The notes beneath the pieces are model-generated. The model saw only the letters and a list, made by a program, of their open reading frames with translations, made no database searches and was not told where the DNA came from. A DNA stretch of 64,000 nucleotides from Ascaphus truei (Eukaryota; Chordata; Amphibia; Anura; Ascaphidae), in assembly GCA_036426205.1 (NCBI GenBank), contig CM071573.1:48323874-48387873 (forward strand), written 5' to 3'. The position numbers and the translations under genes are program-made. Shown here piece by piece: positions 1 through 11,200 of the stretch. The first letter of the stretch is position 1; each line of letters starts with the position of its first letter.

Positions 1-921
1 GGGTGGATAACATGCGGGGGCTGCGAGCACTTCTGGCCGTGGAGCGGTTCCGATACAAAGACATAGGGAAGCCTATAATATGTGGGAATTTACATTAGGG
101 TGGGGGCTGTTTCTATAAAAGGTGGTATTTTCTGTTCGTGGGTGTCTCTGAGAGGGATTCTTCACAGGCAAACACCATCACGTCATTTCGTTTAATTTGT
201 TATCTGTTTCATTTAGCTATATAGATAAGTTTTAGTAGCTGTTTTTGTCCTGGAAAAGTTTGTGGATTGTAATATTTTGCATGGATCTAGGTGGGAATTA
301 TTTAGCAATAAAATTATGTATACTAGAGAATTGTGTATGTGTATATATATATATATAATTTTTATTTTTTGGAGACATCAGTTTCTTCGTGTACTCGCAT
401 GCTCTTGCAGTTATCTAAAAGGTATCACGGTCCACAACAGACTCGTTTTCCAGAGAGACGGAATCAGAAAATAAAATTAGGAGCAGGGGCACAAATACAT
501 TAAAACGTATATTACGTACGTACATTTTGCATGCCTTTTCAGTGTGGTAAAACTGCACTTACACTCTAAAGCAACTGCTATGAAATGAACAGGGGCAGCA
601 TGTTAAAGGGCCACATTGAAGGCCCTGTGTGGGCTAGATGTGTCCCTGGCATAAAACATTTTCTGTTTTGGATGCAATGCCCTCTGCCTCCTCTCCGGTA
701 GTGACAAGGTAAAGAGCAGCAATGGTTGTAAGGAAGAATTCAAAATAAGGGGAGGAGCGAGGAAGGAGTTGAGCGCTAGCCATGGGGAAAAAGCCTAGTA
801 TTAAGAGAAGGTTAGAGGTGTTGTGACCCTATGGTCCTTGTAGAAGAAACTCTTGTAAGGGGATGCGATGTCTGGTTTCATTGCAGTTGTGCTGGCAAAC
901 ACACACTTCGCTTCTCTAGGG

Positions 922-1160
922 AATTGGTTCTCAACCTTTTTTTTTTTTTTTTGTTTGTTTTTCTTCCTAGTTAAGGAACCCTATAATTATATTGGGACCT
1001 TCTTTGGAACCCCAACCCTCTCTAATAGCATTTCTGAGATCAGATGCATTATAAATTCTTCTGTATTCGGTACAATTTTCATAAGACCGGAAGATTGCAG
1101 GAAACACTTTAGATATGCCTGCAGAACCCTAGGTTCCCAGGAACCCCTGTTGAAAAACTG
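922..1160. mobile_element. Possible hAT remnant
   Basis: Starts with GGTTCTCAACC and ends with an inverted partner ending CCCCTGTTGAAAAACTG, the terminus style of hAT elements. The target duplication was not found. Confidence 0.4.
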
Positions 1161-1164
1161 CTTA

Positions 1165-1417
1165 AGGCTGGGGCCATGGTGCCTTCGCCTGTGCAGAGGC
1201 TGTGAGAAGCGGGTGCTTTCCCTGGCCTTGGAGGACGTTCCATGGGGCATCACAGAGCGGGTGAACCGCTCTCGTGACCGGCCTGTCGCGCCAAGAAATC
1301 GGTTTGAACTAATTTCTTGCGCGCCCGCACGACACATGAATGCGAACACTGCCTTAAGGCACTGTTCGCTCAGCGTGCGGATGCCTCCGCACGATCTGCA
1401 GTACCATGGCCCCAGCC
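1165..1417. mobile_element. MITE with perfect 18-bp inverted termini (Harbinger-like)
   Basis: Termini TAAGGCTGGGGCCATGGT and its exact inverse (1401-1418 region), flanked by TTA at 1162-1164 and 1418-1420. GC-rich interior. It produces open frames on both strands that are not genes. Confidence 0.7.
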
Positions 1418-1920
1418 TTAGGTAGCCTCTTTGGCAGCTCAACAAGGAGCCACTTCTGGGGTGGAAGCTCAGGCCGTGTCCATGGTAAGCAGGAGCGTGA
1501 CTGTGCGTCTTGTCTCCTGCCCGCTTACCCCTCCGGCGATTGATTGGACTGCATTCAAAGTGCGGGCGATGGGGAGGCATGTCGGGGGAGTGGGTGTGAT
1601 GCCACAGAGCTTGTTTGCCCTCTGGGCGAATCACTCAAGTGACCTTGCCGTCGTACGGCAGAGACAAACAATTTTTGTCTCCCCACCATTGGTCGCCTCG
1701 GCATGCACATAGGCCTCCCTTGGTTTCGATTTGGCGCGAACGTTGCCGCTAGTGCCGTTGGATCCACTATGGACGCAGCCACAAACCTGAAGCCTGCACC
1801 AAGTAATGCTGTGGTAACAAATGTAACACATTGAACTACTTTCAATTTGTGGTGCCTTGGTATAACTACCAGTATATTGCCTATCTCTACCTGGTACACT
1901 GCACATTAAAAGTAAATTTA

Positions 1921-2900
1921 ATTGTACTTAGTTTTTTTTTTTTTTTTTTTTTTTTCAATACAAACGGCAAGATAAATTACTACCGTTATTTTTTTCTATT
2001 TGGCTAAAATGAATGTTTGAGAAACGGTCTTGTCGTGTGGTTTGTGTTATTTTGACATGTCTTCAGAATGGGAGGAAGAAAGTAACCACATCTATACAAT
2101 TTATACCAGCGTGGTACATGTACCAAATTATACGAGAATTGCAATACGCACTTAAATGCTTTTTCATGTACCTTTTTGTTTCCTATTTAAAGATATGCGT
2201 TTGGTTTCAGTGTGGGCAAAAAAAGCCCAATTCTGGATAAAATGACCACATGAGTCACAAAATATAAAATACATCTTGCTATGTTACGGTCTACTTGGAT
2301 AATTCTATTGGGAGGCCTACACTGTAGAAATCAGTTTTTGGAAAAAGGAACATTCATAACATTTGATATATTTATTACAAATCGTAATATAGTAGGTGCT
2401 AATGTTGAAGGTGGAAAACCCTTGACCACTGAATAGAGACCAAAAAAACATTTTTAAAGTGCATGTGTGTACATCTATCTCCCCCAAAAAATCATAAGCG
2501 GTCCACAAAAAATTAACAGGTGGAAGATGTTTCTCTCCATTTTATGAGCTTGTGATGAGGGGCATTATTGAATCCAAATCGTTATATAGCCAGATGAATA
2601 TCCAGATCAAGTAATGCAAATCTCATTCGTCAAATGTAGCAAGAAGTCTACCCGCTGCAACCTCCGTTACTGCAATGTAGACTTGACTGCCAAAATATGT
2701 AAACGTAAAGTTATTGACCCAGGAAGCACAACCTCCATGTGCCAACGAGAGAACGAACGCCCGTTGAGCAGCCCAGACACAGAACAGAGCCACTTGAGCG
2801 ACCGTAGTCTCACTTGCTGCAACAATCACAACCTGTACTCAGAGCGGAATGCAAGGCCTTTATTCTGCTGACCTCTCAGTTACTGTATAAAAAGTAGTTC
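1921..2900 (+). other. Intronic stretch without recognised feature
   Basis: AT-rich sequence with a T-run at 1930-1955. I see nothing else in it. Confidence 0.4.
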
Positions 2901-3258
2901 TGGTTCAATTCCTCATTATTCCTCTCGGGGAATACAGTTTGTAATTGGCCTATCCAGAATCCTGTCATTTGCCTTGTATTGTGACCGTTGGTCATAAATG
3001 TTGTGCCACAGGTGACTTCTCATCTTCCGTCTGATAGCAGTTTTACGCTCCGTAAATACTGTCACATGTTTATGTAGTTTCTCCCACGTGTGATAAACCA
3101 CAAGGGCATTTCATAGTATATACAACACACTTTGAATCGCATTTAAAAAAATCTCTAATAGGAATAGTTTTCTCAAATCAATTTATCACAGAAGCTAGGA
3201 GCTCTTAAAAGAGAACAATGGTAAAGTGTTAAAGTTTATCTGCAGTCATACCTTAGGA

Positions 3259-3570
3259 CAGCAGTGCGCAAACGGGGGGGGCAAGATTTTTTTGGGGGGG
3301 GCGCGGGTCGGTTGCAGAGGTCCCGTGCTCTTCCCCAAGGCATCTGAAACCGCTACTTACCGGGATTCGGCCGGCTTTAGGACCCGTGACCACGGCAGCG
3401 GCGTGTGAAATGACTCCGTGGGATCGTGATGTCATTGTTGCCCTGGTAACATGACGTGTCACACGACCCCGCGGCGGCATTTGACACTGCGCGAGGTAAG
3501 GTGGGGGCGGCGACGGCCAACGGAGGAGGTAAGTCGGGAGGAGGCACCAAAAAAAGTTTGCGCGCCTCTG
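3259..3570. mobile_element. hAT MITE, 8-bp target duplication
   Basis: 312 bp. Left terminus CAGCAGTGCGCAAAC, right terminus GTTTGCGCGCCTCTG. It is flanked by an exact 8-bp duplication CCTTAGGA at 3251-3258 and 3571-3578, the hAT hallmark. Copies of the same family lie at 5941-6246 and 52127-52399. Confidence 0.85.
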
Positions 3571-4028
3571 CCTTAGGATATTCAAGTGTCTAATTCTCCT
3601 TTTTATTTTTTTTTTAAAACAAGTATTAAGTGTAGTCAAACACGGTATTTTCTTAATCGCCGTCCTCTTTACATGTAACTGAAATTTCTATTTACCCAAC
3701 ACTTCAGAAAAATTGGCGCTACGGGTCGGTTCAATAAAACACCAATTCATAAATGTAACCAATTCTTCAGCTCTGATTAAAAACTTTCTCCTAACTAATG
3801 ATTCGCCTTGATAGTAAAAATGGACTAAAATCCTGGATGTCTAAAATTCCCCCCCTGGCGTCTGTGCTGTGTGCAGTGATGACTGACCTGATTAACAGGT
3901 CAAGTCACCCCAGCACAGTGAGGGGAGCGAGTGGGAGAGCAAAAGGCATTGGCAGCATAATTGAGGGCAGGACTAAATAGTAGTCATGGGACCAAGCAAG
4001 TCTGAGCCCTCTGTGCACAATGTGGGAT

Positions 4029-4330
4029 GGAGGCGGGCTGTGTGTGTCTGCCAGTGTGTGTGGCAGGCAGACACACACACTGGCAGGCAGACAGTGCCTG
4101 TGTGTATCTGTCTGCGTGTCCTGTCAGCATGCATGTGAGACACTTGTAGACACACGCACTCGCAGGCAGATGGGTGTGCGCTGCTGGTCGTGTTGCTACG
4201 GGCTGTGTAAGGAAACGCGTGTCTGCAGGGGCGGGCATGCTTGAGGGGGCCGACGGGCACACACTCGCAGTCTGTGTGTGTCTGTACGTGAGGGATTGTG
4301 CGCGCGTATGTAAATATGTTGAGGAGAAGA
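4029..4330. repeat. TG/CA-rich complex repeat
   Basis: Short alternating TG and CA blocks with repeated GGCAGGCAGACA units, giving many local inverted repeats. Open frames across it on both strands are composition artefacts. Confidence 0.7.
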
Positions 4331-5006
4331 GCGTTCATGTGTGTTTGGGATGCGGCGTGTGTGCTTCTGCATATGGAGTATTTCTGTTTCAGACAATCAC
4401 ACACACAGCTCCATTTGTCCCTGGAGCTCCCTCCATCCTCCCACACACGCCTAACTACAAGCTGGCTCCAACGTATTTAATTTTTTTAGTCCACCCCTGC
4501 GAATACGATAATCCTAGTTTAGTATGTTTTAGATGACTGCTATATGTACGTGGTAAACCATTACAATCTGTTGGTTTAACATGTCTCTTTGTAACCCATG
4601 TGTATGCTTTTAGAGACCAAAACATCCCCAAAATTGACGTGTACGCTATTGTACTCTAAAGTGTATTGAGTAGTCTAATTTCCAGCATTCATTTTAGCCA
4701 GGAAATCAAGGAGGATTTGTTATAAATGTAGACAAATAACGTAAATATTAATGTTCCAAATTAAATCTGAACATTTTCTGCCAAAAGAGAAGTATAATCG
4801 GCTCAAAATTTTTGCCTAGGCGGTGGCCATGTTGCCCCCACCCCAGTTCCCTAAATCTGTAAATAAAATTGTTTGAAACCTAAAAAAAATATTTTTCAAA
4901 ATGTGCGGGATAAACACTCATAGCATGTCTATCAACAAGATGTAGTAATTAATCTACCACCAAGGGTCCCTCATCATCATGCGGAATGGGTGTGTAGAAA
5001 CTACAC

Positions 5007-5135
5007 CAGGGGTGGCAAACTCAAGGGCCACCAACCGGTCAGGTTCTTAGGATATCCCTGCTTTAGCACAGGTGGATCAGTCATTCTGAACCTGACCTGT
5101 TGGTAGCCCTTGAGGACTAGAGTTGGCCACCCCTG
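5007..5135. mobile_element. hAT MITE (129 bp)
   Basis: Termini CAGGGGTGGCAAACTC and GAGTTGGCCACCCCTG are near-perfect inverted repeats. Flanks AACTACAC (4999-5006) and AACTACAG (5136-5143) match at 7 of 8 bases, fitting a hAT target duplication. It ends 52 bp before a SAFB exon. Confidence 0.85.
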
Positions 5136-5187
5136 AACTACAGTCTACCTTAAACTTACAAATAAATCCATGTCATTTTTTACACAG

Positions 5188-5275
5188 GCAATAGAGGATG
5201 AAGGAGGAAATCCAGATGAGATACAACTAGCATCAGAAACACCTAGCAAGAAAACTCCAAAGCGAAGTGGCAGAG
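5188..5275 (+). CDS. SAFB: SAFB exon: segment following the SAP domain
   Basis: 88 nt, starting in phase 0 and ending in phase 1. It encodes [12 protein letters not shown] followed by a Ser/Thr/Lys-rich stretch. [11 protein letters not shown] directly follows the SAP helix in vertebrate SAFB, which fixes identity and frame. Acceptor tacacag, donor gtgtgtaa. Confidence 0.95.
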
Positions 5276-8200
5276 GTGTGTAAATCAATTTTGTGTTTTC
5301 ATTTTTTGCCCCCTTAATATCAATTTGTAGTGTTCAGTGTTTTTAAATACAGTACAAGGTGTATTTCAGGTATAAAGAAATGTGCCATTAAGAAAAACTG
5401 TGTGTATATGTATCTGTACCGTGTTAGCCGAGCTTAATAATCAAAAACAAATAGATGATACCAATCTGTGGCTAACGAAAACGATAAAAAAAAAAACCTC
5501 TCTTGCTTTATCCATTGTAACACCGTCGGAAGAAGAGATCAGTGTATCTCGATAGCTCGCACAAATGAAAGCATTTCGTTAGCCACAGAACGGTATCGTA
5601 TTTTTTTTTTTTTAATTTAAAATATCACTTGTCAGCACATTCACATGTCTTAGACATGTTTGCAACCCTGCTTTTCACTATTATCACCCAGCATACAGTG
5701 CTTCCACTGCAGCAAGGGATTCTGGGCAATGACATGCAAATGAGCACACAGTATCACCTTTTGCTTTTTTACATTGACCCCTATAAGCTTATGCTTGCTG
5801 CATTACACCGCTTTTCTGCACAGCCTCAAGTGATATTTCATATGCTATATGCTTTACGGTGGTGGATTGTTTTGTCACTTCTTTCACCCACCATAACTTA
5901 TCTAGTGTATGTGTGTACTGTATCTATCCTATCATCTATCCCAGGGGAGTGCAAACTTTTTTTCCTGCGCCCTGCCGGCGGTTCCCCTCTCTCCGCGCCC
6001 CCACCCCCGCTTACCTCGGCTTCGGCGGCATGAAGTCACTTTGCCATAGCAATGTGACGTCACATGACGCCGTGTTACCATGACGTCAACGTGATGTCAC
6101 ATGACGCCGCGTTGCCATGGCGACGCGTCTAAGAAGCAGCCGGAGCCAAGGTAAGTCTGGTTTACAGAGGCCCTGCAGCTTCCGAGGCACTTAATTTAAG
6201 TGCCTTCAGGAAGCGCGGGGGCCTCCTGTAAACCCCGCGCCCCCTGCATCTAGCTAATCTATCTATCAATCCGAGCACTCCAAGATCCAAAAGGTGAAAT
6301 TTATTTTTCAACGTTTCGGCTCCCAACGGAATCTTTATCAAGAGCACCAACACTGAACATATTTATAACCTGTAGTGCCCCTAGAAAACCCGTGAAAAAC
6401 TCACTCGCTGAAGCCCTGGTGATGTCATGAGTCAGGTGGAAACCCAGTGTGGCCAGTGGGGGCTAAATTCCAAAAGGGAAACCGGAAAAGTAGGAGGGGG
6501 GTGGGGAATGGGGGGGTGAACCTGAGTTAGGCCTCGGCCATGGTCAGCGCTTACGCGCTGAGCCGTGCTGAGGCGCGCGCGCTTGCACTTACCTGTGAGC
6601 CCCTACAGCCGCAATGAGAGCGGCTTTAGTAGGGGCTCGCCTACGCTTCCGCAAGCGCGCGTAGGTCTTAGGCAATTTTTAAAATCACGCGCTTGCCGGA
6701 GCGCAGGGCCAGTCACGTAAGCGGTTCGCTCAATGAGGGCGAACCAGCTCTGTGACGTCACTGTCACGCCCCCGACACGCCCCTTGACGGCGCGCTGTCT
6801 AAGGCGAGGGAAAGCACCCGCTTTCCCTGAGCCTCAGCACGCCCACCGGAACCCTGGACGAGGCCTTAGGATACATACCCCTAGAATAGTACGGGATAAG
6901 ACCTGTAACACAATCCAGTAACTAATGCTAATGCAAATACAAATGTAACAAGTAGCAATTACAGGTACAACAGCAATTCAAGTAGCAAAAAAGTTACATA
7001 ATGATTATTGGTATAATAGGCAGCAGAGTCTGGAGAGTGAATCTGGTTTGGGGGGGAGCGGGGGGGAATAGCATACTGGGTGATGTTGATGTATCCAACT
7101 AGCCGAAGGGGGGCTAGGGCAGATCGGGCGGCAGTAAAAAAAATAAGTCACCAGTAACAGATTTAGAGGCAAGTCTCACTGCATCGATTGATGTATTAGA
7201 TCAGGGAGTTGCAGGAGTGTTGCACTGATCACAGAGGGGAAGACAGCTGATCGAAGTGTAAGCCTGGCTTGTCCATTCTGCAGGAAACCCAAGAGTTCAC
7301 AACCCCCTTCTGCAGCAAGCACAGTGTAGAGATCGTGGGGACGAGATAGCAGCTGATTCTCACCAAAACGGAGCTGTCACAGCTTCAAAGGAGTCCCAGT
7401 ATTTCTCCCAGACCCCATTGCGGATATATTCGGAAAACTGATGAACTATAATAATAAAAAACATTGCTGAATCAAATTATTGTTTATAGATCCAGTTTGA
7501 CCCTGCCGTTGCACTTCAGCAAAATGTTTTATTCCTCATTTGTTGCCCAAACTAAAGACGTAAGCTCTGGAGCAGGGATTCATCCACGTTTAGATTGCTT
7601 TTAGGCTCTTATTATCTTGTTTTCTAAGTCCTATTTTATGCATCAGTGCAGGCAGGTGGAAGAATGATTAAAAATACACGCATATGCTTCATGCTGCTGC
7701 TTGTCATGCAGGGGCTTCTGGGAACTGTATTACTGTGCCTCTTCCAATAGTATAGCGTTTACAGATAGATGAACTACAAGTCTTTGAAGCCCTTGTGTAA
7801 AAGCCATGCCATACCAGGGATTAGCCAATCAGTGCAGAATTTTGATAAGCACATCCCTTTTTACCACACACAGGTGCAGCAAGGTATGATCTGATCTGTT
7901 TTTTTGTTAGCATTCACATTACATTATAATGATAAAAATAAAGATATACAGGAAAAATATTCCGGAATACTTGTGTATATTTTTAAATATATTTTTGTCC
8001 ACTCCTGAGTGCAGACATGATTGGTGCTACGTCTACAATTTCTTCATGCATGCATGGGCATCAGTGTGCTCTAGCAAAAATGTCACTAAGAAGTGCTCAG
8101 GTACTTTTATTTAGTTCATGCACAAAGGTTTTTGCAATAATGATTACAGGGTAATACTTTCTATGCACGTTCCAGACATGCACACACCAGAGCCTTCTAT

Positions 8201-11200
8201 AAAACAGTGTATTTAGTAATTATATTAATGATCTATTCACACACTAAAAGATATATTCAGTGTTAATATTCGATAAATGTATAACATTTTTCAAATTTGT
8301 GGGATTTAAAGGTGTTAATTTTTTTTTTTTTTTTTTTAAACATCAGAGGTCATTCATGTATTTATGCATAAAGAAAATACCTGAGAGGTTTTAAAGCACT
8401 GCACATTGTGTAATCTGAGAACCTCCCTTGCTAGCCCATGAAGACATTGTACTGGTCATGTAGAATTTAAGATGTAGGTTGCAGACAGAAATTTGCACCT
8501 TTAATAGTTTGTGTAATTTATTATTTGCTTGTAATAGGGCGTAAGGTGGAAGATGAGGGTGCTGATGATAATGGATTGGAAGATGATTCTGGGGATAACC
8601 AGGTAATGTCTAAAGGAACACATTGTTTAAGGTAATGGAATTCCACTAATTACTAGGTCTGCCACGATGAAGGACATTGCAGCAGTATTCTGTGATGGCA
8701 ATTTTGTTTATTGTAAGTGGGGTGTTTTTCTGGTGCATGGCAGCATTTAAAATTTTTTTTTATTATTGTTGTGATATTTCTGGTTTTTGGAAATAAGGGT
8801 TTCGCCCACATGGTACCAAACTGAAGTATCAACCGCTAAGATTTTACACCTTCACTAAACTAATATCAATAGTTATTCACATACAAGTTCTCCTTTTGGC
8901 TAAGGCTATATTGTGCTTGTGAAATGGTTTAATTGATTACACGGGGGTCAGCTTCAAATATAATTCTCTAATTTTCTTTCAGATGGAAAATGAGGAAATA
9001 TCAGGAAATAGTTTAAATGCTGCAGAAATTGAGTACACCACAAATAAGGTTAATGTTGCATTCAGCATATATATTATATATATTTAAAAAAAAAAAAAAA
9101 ACACTTATGCTATACAAATTGTGGGTTACTGCTTTGCCTACCCAAAATGTAATTGTACAAACATACCTAAAATATGTATTAAAAACGCAAACATATCATT
9201 GCCACCCGTACACTTACAATGCAGTTACCCTTCCTCCCCAAATGTCTTACCCACACAGCATATATGGCTGCGTTGTGAGGTCTGCAATCTTTTAAAGATA
9301 CAGTGCCACTTAGAAGCATGGTGAGCATTGATAGAGCATTTTGCATACTCTGTATTTTTTATTTCCACTACTTATGAAAAGCCTTAGAATAAGGATTTTA
9401 TTACATTTACCTTCTATTGCTGTTTTGACATGCTATTCAAAATCCTGTGAAACGATCTCCCCCAAGCCTACAAATATACAGACTTATCACTGGCAGTGTA
9501 GGTAGCAAGAAGGGATGCTTAATTAAATTACAGGCATACCCCGGTGTAAGGACACTCACTTTAAGTACACTCGCGAGTAAGGATATATATCGCCCAATAG
9601 GCAAACGGCAGCTCACGCATGCGCCTGTCAGCACATCCTGAACAGCAATACCGGCTCCCTACCAGTACCGATGCTGTGCGCAAGCGGGGAGACTATAGAG
9701 CCTGTTACAAATGTGTTATTTTCATCAGTTGTGCACGTATATGACGATTACAGTACAGTACATCTATGAGTGGGAAAAAAGGTAGTGCTTCACTTTAAGT
9801 ACATTTTCGATTTACATACATGCTCTGGACCCATTGCGTACGTTAATGTGGGGTATGCCTGTATTTAACAATTGCATTGGGAGGACTGCACCTACTATTG
9901 CTTTTTTGTTGCTCTTTTATATGAACTATGTTCCCTTTGACTGATTTGTAGAATGCTGACTTTGTCGATATCCATCAATGTAAAAATCGTCATCTTGGTA
10001 TTTATTTCCACAAGTTGTTTAACTAAAGTAGCGTGGATAAATCATATAGCATAACATGTTTGTAGTACCCTTATTAGTGTTTGTCTTCAGAGGTATTTGA
10101 AGCTTTCAGCCTCTTATTTGTATGTCTTCCAGTTTCATATGATTTATGTTCAACTCTTTGGGTGTTGCAGGGGCAGCGGCACCAGCGTGCCACTGCCCCT
10201 CTGGTACATCATAATCATGTGATTGCGGCGTCACTGAATCCGGAAACTGAAGAAAAGTGTATCTACGGTATCCGTGTGTGCCATATCACTATCTTGCCCT
10301 TGGGAAACGAGCTGTAATAAATGAATAAATCCCTAGGTGGGAAGCAGGGAGTCTGGAGCTGAACTGCAGTAATTTCAGCTCTGCTGACTCCCTGCTTCCC
10401 GAGATACTTGCCTCTCAGGATGCTTCCTTTGCTGCACGGAGGTTTAAACACCCCTTGTCATGCGGGCCAGTGGGAAGCCATCGCGGCCATCTTTTAAAAT
10501 ACATTGGTCAACATTTCTCCATATATCCCTGCCATGTGTTACACTTAGGAACAAAGCTTGACTGCCCTTGTAAATGGTAACTTAAAAATAGAAATACGAC
10601 GATTGGTTGGTTGCCAGGTAGTAATAGTCTTTGTTCTAGAAACCAGGTGGCTCTGATTTGCTCCTCCCATGGTATCAACAGAGGAGAGTCCTGTTTTAAA
10701 CATGCTACAAATGTTGTGCTGTTCTAAGAAACGAACAAGGGCAATGCTTCTACCCATCTCAGAATATCACAAGAACAGTGTAAAAGTTTTATGCCAAATT
10801 AGGTCTGTTAAGAACACAATTACTCTTAACTATTTTCATGCATACAGGATTTATTTATGCACATTAATGCAATTTTTTTCATAGGAGAAAGAAGACGTTT
10901 TGTATCAAAGTAGTTAGTTTAATTTCTTTTTATTTTGTTTTGTAGGAAAATGAAGAAACCAGTTTGGAACAAGGTACTGTTTAATTCTGAGTTAACCTGC
11001 TCTTCCAACAGATCATTTTATTTTTTATTTTTTTTAACTAGAGTTCATGTAATAAGTGCACAGTTCTGATGAAGCATGGACTGCAGAGATTGGAAAAACA
11101 TTATCACCAGATCTGTGAAGTTCATTTCTATTCACATGAGAATGTAGACTCTTAAATAAAAAGCGTTGAAAGCTTATGAATGCATCAATATCGTGTTCAG

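Larger units (their letters stand above)
1..5187 (+). other. SAFB intron (partial, 5' end off window)
   Basis: No exon is recognisable here. No SAP-domain coding sequence and no promoter-like CpG island that is not part of a repeat was seen. The stretch holds MITEs at 1165-1417, 3259-3570 and 5007-5135, a possible hAT remnant at 922-1160 and a TG/CA-rich block at 4029-4330. The rest is AT-rich sequence in which I see nothing. The 3' splice site is tacacag ending at 5187. Confidence 0.75.
5276..8537 (+). other. SAFB intron with several repeats
   Basis: Holds a Penelope-like end (5409-5600), an interspersed repeat that is the empty relative of a nested locus at 51 kb (5623-5765), hAT MITE 5941-6246, a probable Penelope-type tail (about 6255-6370) and Harbinger-like MITE 6530-6865. 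From about 6900 to 8537 I see only AT-rich intron sequence and a T-run at 8321-8337. Confidence 0.8.
9049..10945 (+). other. SAFB intron with Tigger-like MITE
   Basis: Contains the pogo/Tigger-like MITE at 9531-9861 and a short inverted repeat at 10339-10400 belonging to a foldback family seen elsewhere in the window. No gene or RNA seen in the remainder. Confidence 0.75.

Noticed and set aside
868..1634. Overlapping 185- and 215-residue open frames on opposite strands
   Set aside because: They lie across a possible hAT remnant and a MITE with perfect inverted ends. No domain, and symmetric openness is explained by GC-rich repeat sequence.
4020..4536. Cys/His/Val-rich frames on both strands
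   Set aside because: Translations of TG/CA simple repeats.
5409..5600. Hammerhead ribozyme in the Penelope-like arm
   Set aside because: Such ribozymes are known in Penelope elements, and GTTAGCC/GGCTAAC plus GAAA is suggestive, but I found no CUGANGA core in the right place here or at 18500-18640.
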